The notes beneath the pieces are model-generated. The model did no database searches. It was given only the letters and a program-made list of their open reading frames with translations, and was not told the DNA's origin. From positions 5,890,001 through 5,954,000 of the forward strand of contig JALJCS010000037.1 in assembly GCA_023055355.1 (NCBI GenBank): DNA of 64,000 nt, written 5' to 3'. Positions 60,957-64,000 of the stretch are shown one piece after another; the first letter of the stretch is position 1; every line of letters begins with the position of its first letter. The DNA is from Agelaius tricolor. Its lineage: Eukaryota > Chordata > Aves > Passeriformes > Icteridae. A program made the translations under genes and the position numbers.

Positions 60957-62420
60957 TGATGGTAGAGAAACAAAGTTGGAACCTAGAAGAAACTCAGATT
61001 GAAGTATAGGAGCAAGTTTTCCCTCAGCTCTTGGGGTAAAATCAAAGTGTTACAACATTACCTTGATCTGTGATTTTCACTACTGTAACAGGTTAATGAA
61101 AACTATGCAGAAGATAGCAAATTTTAAAAGAGAGAAGAATTACAGCATAAAATACATGGGATGGGTTTCTACACGGGACAAAATCTCTGTATTTCAACAC
61201 TTCCTCATGTTAGGATTTCATGAAGTGCCAAAGAAGGTGTTCATCATCTGCTATGCTGACCTCTGTGTGGGCCTAGGTGTGTGTGGAAGGGGGGCATGTG
61301 AAGGGGAGTGTGTATCTTTGCTTAACACTTGTTGTGGCAGATTCATGCCTCAGCTCCATCATTTCTTTTAGAAACTTCACAGAGAGTGGATATGAAGTTT
61401 AATATCAACAAGAGATCAATTCCCAAATCATCCATTTTACCCTACCTTATAAATCATATGCTTTGTTGCATATTTTATCAAATAGACTTTCAAGCCACAT
61501 GGAGAAATGAGAATGTGGAGAATCCCTCCAATGTCTTGCAACTTTTATGCAAATAGAGTTTCAAGAAAGGAAAATTCTTTTAAAATACATCTGGGACAGG
61601 CATGATGGTGGTGTCAAGCTGTTGGGGTTTTTGTTGCTGGGAGAAGTTGTACAAAAGGATTGGTTTTTACATTGACTAGTTACTGAATCAAGTGCATGAA
61701 TACATTGGAAATTCAACTGGGGGTTCCTTTTTCTACCAGATTACTTCTAGAACGAGCTTGCAGACTGAAGCTGACTCTTTTGCTCTCTTTTTGTTTCTTA
61801 CCTATTTTCTTGGCTTCTTTACCACTATCTACACAATTTTGGAACTTTTTTCCCAACTAAAATTGTTTCATAGTCTGATAATTAGGATACATTTTTTACA
61901 AGGAATTTTTAAAAATCTTTGCTTGAGTTAAGAAGGTTAAGGACTAAGGTCTTTTTCTTACCTCATCAATATTGCGATGGAATTGATAAATAAAGACTAA
62001 CTCTTTCTTTTTTATTTTCAACCCAAGTAGATAGTTCCCATACATTAATACATTTTGTGGACCAATATTTGCCATTCTGATGTAAGTTGTCCCTTCTTAA
62101 CAATATACATTCTGTGACTATGTTGACAACACTCTTGGTGAAGATCCTAATTGGTCTTAAACACACATAGGGAGAAATTTGCTCAGCCAGTGTCAGTCTT
62201 AAGCATGCCTATCAGAAGATCTTTCTATAGCTGGGGAATTTTCCCGTGAAAGGGATTCAGTTATGGAAGAGACACTTATCCCAGAGTTTTGCATTCTTCT
62301 TGAGCACTACTTAAGGAACTTAGATCCCATGTCCATTTGGATCTCTCTCTGCACAGATCTTTGTCATGCCAGTGCTTGAAATGCATCTCTAAGAGAATTC
62401 ACTAGCACAGAATGAACGAG

Positions 62421-63171
62421 AGTGGAAGGCGTCAGTGGGGCTCACCAGGTCCAACCCCCCTGCTTAAACCAGGATACCTAGAGCCTCTTGCCCAGGATTA
62501 TATCTGGGTGTACTTTTAATGTCTTCAAAGATCCAGGCTCCACCATCTTTCTGGGCAGTCTGTGCCGTGGTTCAGTCGCCCTCACAGTAAAAAATCATTT
62601 GGTGATGTGCAGAGGCAATCTCCTGTATTTCAGTGTGTGCCTACTGCCTCTTGTCTTTTCACTGAGCATCCTTGAAAAGACACTGGTTCCCTCCTCTTTG
62701 CACACTTCTGGGATGTCTGTGTGCTGCCACCTAGATAAATGTCCAAAACCTTCCTGAAGCCCAGGCAGACAATATTCCCTTCATCTACCGGGCAAGTTGA
62801 TTCATCAGAGGAGTTTAAAAAGTTGTTCAGCATCAAGTTCCCCTGGTAAATCCATGCTGACTATGTTATTTTGTCCTCCTTCATGTGCCTGGCAATGCTT
62901 TCCAGCAATAGCTGCTCCATCAACTTCCTGGGGATAAAAATGACGCTGGCTGGCTGGCTTGTACTTTTCCAAGTCCTCCTAGTTGCCTTTTTCCAAGATG
63001 GGTGACATTTGCTTTCATCCAGTCTTTGGGCACTTTCCTCAGTCACTATGATCCATCAAAAATCATTAGGAGTGGCCTCAGAATAACATCTGCTAACACC
63101 CTTGAGACCTGTGGCTGCATCTCAACAGGGCCTGTGGACTTCATGGAATACATACCAATTCAGTGACTATG
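62421..63171 (-). mobile_element. Old CR1 LINE fragment (copy B)
   Basis: Second copy of the degraded minus-strand CR1 piece at 5770-6520. It differs at 62717 and 62731. Confidence 0.75.
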
Positions 63172-64000
63172 CCCATAAAAGTTTGCAAGGGATAACAGAA
63201 CATATTAACAGCTACCTGAAGAGTGAGTGAAAAACTATGGAAGCAATCCAAAAGGACAAAGACTTGAGTTCCCTTTTCAGACAAAGCATCCTATCGTGGA
63301 GCTGAGCAGCTTTAGATCTAGGGAAGCTTCCCCTCTGAAAGGATGCAGAAGACATTCTTTTACCCGTATCCACTAATAAAATGTATTGACCATTCACTTG
63401 CAATACAAAAAAACTAAATTCTTTCCAAAATTGTTGCCGCCTAACTAGACAATCATGTACTGGCTGCGTATTCCCCTAACAGATGACAGCACCTGCTTGA
63501 TGCCTCTTATGCCTACAAACTATTTGAATTAGGTCATTTGAGTGGGGATTACTGGTCTGGGAACTTTCTTTCTGATGAATTTGGAATATTTACTGAAGCA
63601 AGGACCTGAAGATGAAAACTTCATTTCCCATCAGTGCACTTTAACATCCACGGCTGTAATGCCATCGTTTCTCACCAACTGAGTCAAGAATTTATGACTA
63701 CAAAGTGAATCAGCTCCAAAAGGAAAGATAAAGGCTGGAAAACATTCTCTCTTGGTAAAGCAAATGAAGTGACTAAATTCTAATCACTCGCTGGCCTAAA
63801 GCTTCAAGGAGGGGGAGGTGGACCAGGTTTCCTTCCACTGCCGTTCTCTTTGTCACCTCAGTGTTTTATAGGGGTATGCAGACATTCAGAAAGAGAGCTT
63901 TGCTGAATTCATAAAATTCAGTCTTAAAAAATAACTTGAGAGCAGCTGAAATGAAAAGAACAAATAAAATGCAATTAATTCCACGGAAGCTTGAAATGAT

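Larger units (their letters stand above)
56652..64000. repeat. Copy B of near-identical 56.65-kb-period direct repeat
   Basis: Direct copy of 1-7349, in the same orientation and with the same spacing throughout. Features seen in copy A, including CR1 pieces and all chance open frames, recur at +56,651. The sequence just before it (about 56400-56651) is ordinary AT-rich DNA with no visible transposon end, so the edge at 56652 only reflects where the window starts in copy A and is not a real breakpoint. Confidence 0.95.

Noticed and set aside
1..64000. tRNA, rRNA or other structured RNA genes
   Set aside because: None was recognised by eye on either strand; a covariance-model scan could not be run.

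Overview
This window looks like nuclear DNA of a bird, probably a songbird. The evidence is CR1 LINE fragments in both orientations, several LTR families with 5-6 bp target-site duplications (TSDs), a multiply nested endogenous retrovirus (ERV), and no compact gene structure. No bacterial or phage genes, rRNA, tRNA or CRISPR were seen. The density of ERVs, satellites and recent duplication would fit a W chromosome or other low-recombination region, but that is inference. Almost all long open frames here are chance frames in repeats or retroviral remnants.

Layout: 1-7349 recurs at 56652-64000 as a direct repeat at a constant offset of 56,651 bp, with only three mismatches seen. The window therefore spans slightly more than one period of a very recent duplication or an assembly duplication. 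This repeat carries two CR1 fragments. From 7.4 to 15 kb there is an LTR-like segment, a candidate terminal exon (minus strand, 9499-9938), a solo LTR with TSD ACATC (10972-11572), a solo LTR with TSD CACAG (13221-14421) and a CR1 3' end. From 15.6 to 21.0 kb lies a degenerate old repeat field with a strand switch of a CCTTGCC/GGCAAGG motif near 19,077. From 21 to 27.4 kb I recognise little.

At 27.4-32.7 kb a minus-strand retroviral 3' LTR, polypurine tract and Env transmembrane fragment abut a tandem array of about 431-bp units, each with a palindromic core. From 33.5 to 38.1 kb there are duplicated GAAA-rich blocks and CR1 pieces, one split by a solo LTR with 6-bp TSD.

39795-52522 is a nearly complete but defective minus-strand ERV with LTRs of about 990 bp and gag, protease, RT, RNase H, integrase and env remnants. 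Its env is split by one solo LTR. Its 5' LTR is split by another LTR, which itself contains a third. The two ERV LTRs share a 600-bp core that looks identical between divergent ends, suggesting gene conversion. Next come a 131-bp candidate coding exon with good splice sites (53295-53425, plus strand), a composite solo LTR (53539-54394, TSD AGCAG), a CR1 scrap, unique-looking DNA, and the second copy of the start of the window.

Only the two candidate exons could belong to host genes; I could not identify either. All calls are by eye; no alignment or database search was run.
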